The notes beneath the pieces are model-generated. The model saw only the letters and a list, made by a program, of their open reading frames with translations. It did no database searches and had not been told where the DNA came from. Of a stretch of 64,000 nt of DNA, positions 63,555 to 64,000 are shown in pieces. This stretch comes from Paenibacillus sp. 37. Its GTDB lineage: Bacteria > Bacillota > Bacilli > Paenibacillales > Paenibacillaceae. The stretch covers positions 4,092,001 through 4,156,000 of the forward strand of contig NZ_CP043761.1 of the NCBI RefSeq assembly GCF_008386395.1. Reading direction: 5' to 3'. Each line of letters starts with the position of its first letter. The stretch's first letter is position 1. The translations under genes were made by a program, and so were the position numbers.

Positions 63555-64000
63555 GCTGATCACCCCAGTGTTGCTTCATAAACTGTTCAAACTTCTCGGC
63601 ATCCTGTAATGTCATCTGTTCTCGCATATCCACCATGCTTCCAGAGGAGATTGGAGCTGTTGCAACATACTCTCCATCTCTGTACTCCACAACATTATGA
63701 AATGTAAAACCTGCCCTCTCTTCCACGCTATCACCTTGATTCGCACGAGGAAGACACTCCGTAATTCGTTCGATATATCTTCGTCCCTCAGCATCTTTCT
63801 TCATATGAACATCAAAGTTAATTACACTCACAACCTGCTCCTCAGCAATATGCTCATGCTGGAACATACCTGTCTTGAGCAAGGAATTACGGAGGGAGAA
63901 GACCAGATCACGAAACGTTTTGGCATGGTGGGTAAACAGGGTGAACAGACTGGCAACCTGAGACATTTGAATCATCCATGCGGCCACCTCATCACTCGCA
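63544..64000 (-). CDS. CpaF/TadA-like secretion ATPase, C-terminal part
   Basis: Partial gene that continues beyond the window. The frame is open to its first base (ASDEVAAWM at the edge), so the GTG at 63987 is not a real start. The sequence AWMIQMSQVASLFTLFTHHAKT and IERITECLP resembles the C-terminal end of CpaF-type ATPases that power Tad pilus assembly. Walker motifs would lie upstream, outside the window. It heads the visible part of the cluster. Confidence 0.7.
   Translation of the reverse strand, partial: ASDEVAAWMIQMSQVASLFTLFTHHAKTFRDLVFSLRNSLLKTGMFQHEHIAEEQVVSVINFDVHMKKDAEGRRYIERITECLPRANQGDSVEERAGFTFHNVVEYRDGEYVATAPISSGSMVDMREQMTLQDAEKFEQFMKQHWGDQHDN

Noticed and set aside
63544..63987. 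Complete 147-residue protein starting at GTG 63987
   Set aside because: The frame is open to the window edge, and the sequence matches the C-terminus of a CpaF-like ATPase, so it is a partial gene.
1..64000. tRNA, rRNA, CRISPR array, prophage or insertion sequence
   Set aside because: No cloverleaf-like segments, regularly spaced repeats, transposase or phage structural genes were seen. The only mobile-like sequence is the pair of short inverted-repeat elements.

Overview
The window looks like a chromosomal segment of a low-to-mid GC Gram-positive endospore former, most likely Paenibacillus or a close relative. This rests on the strong AGGAGG-type ribosome binding sites, frequent TTG/GTG starts, XerS-type recombinase, Fur/PerR-type regulation, the PspA/DUF350/DUF4178/DUF4247 cluster, the c-di-AMP riboswitch ahead of a LysM-3D protein and the Bacillus-like thi operon. 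The assignment is inference from protein style, not from a database search. I see no rRNA, tRNA, CRISPR array, prophage or complete insertion sequence.

Layout. 0-4.1 kb holds plus-strand small-molecule genes (amidase, DUF1989 protein, LysE exporter, YqcI/YcgG protein). 4.2-8.8 kb holds an APC permease, two oxidoreductases and a GNAT acetyltransferase on the minus strand, with a 640-bp AT-rich gap and the first copy of a dispersed inverted-repeat element. 8.9-12.6 kb has XerS, the molybdenum cofactor genes moeA-mobB and a small HNH protein. 12.7-17.3 kb is an envelope region: a pspA-DUF350-DUF4178-DUF4247 operon behind a sigma-W-like promoter, an LpdD-like protein, a polysaccharide deacetylase and a LysM-3D protein under a c-di-AMP riboswitch. 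17.7-21.3 kb carries an amino-acid ABC importer (a binding-protein/permease fusion plus ATPase) divergent from an M20 amidohydrolase. 21.5-28.4 kb is alpha-glucan metabolism: a neopullulanase-type GH13 enzyme, glgB-glgA and divergent glgC.

28.4-35.9 kb holds a four-gene operon (PhnC-like ATPase, FG-GAP lipoprotein, response regulator, histidine kinase), an MFS transporter divergent from an ArsR-like regulator, and a HAD hydrolase. 36-42.6 kb carries topB, fur (with a perfect PerR box), gltD, dfrA and thyA; the second repeat copy sits directly upstream of thyA. 43-48.2 kb is the pyruvate dehydrogenase operon pdhA-pdhB-pdhC-lpdA. 48.4-52.9 kb holds an esterase, a low-molecular-weight tyrosine phosphatase, a TRIC-type channel, thiN, an NlpC/P60 hydrolase and an orphan response regulator with a degenerate receiver. 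53-57.3 kb is a TPP-riboswitch-controlled thiazole operon (tenI-thiO-thiS-thiG-thiF). 57.3-58.9 kb is an ABC-F ATPase. 59-64 kb is the downstream part of a Tad/type IV pilus-like cluster, cut by the window edge: a CpaF-like ATPase C-terminus, a double-length TadB/TadC-like protein and four small N-terminally anchored proteins.

The items most worth a second look are the two-copy MITE-like element placed 24-28 bp before the start codons of two unrelated genes, the ATPase/lipoprotein/two-component operon with an altered ATPase switch loop, the Tad-like cluster with its double-length platform protein, the sigma-W-like promoter of the pspA operon, and the degenerate orphan response regulator.
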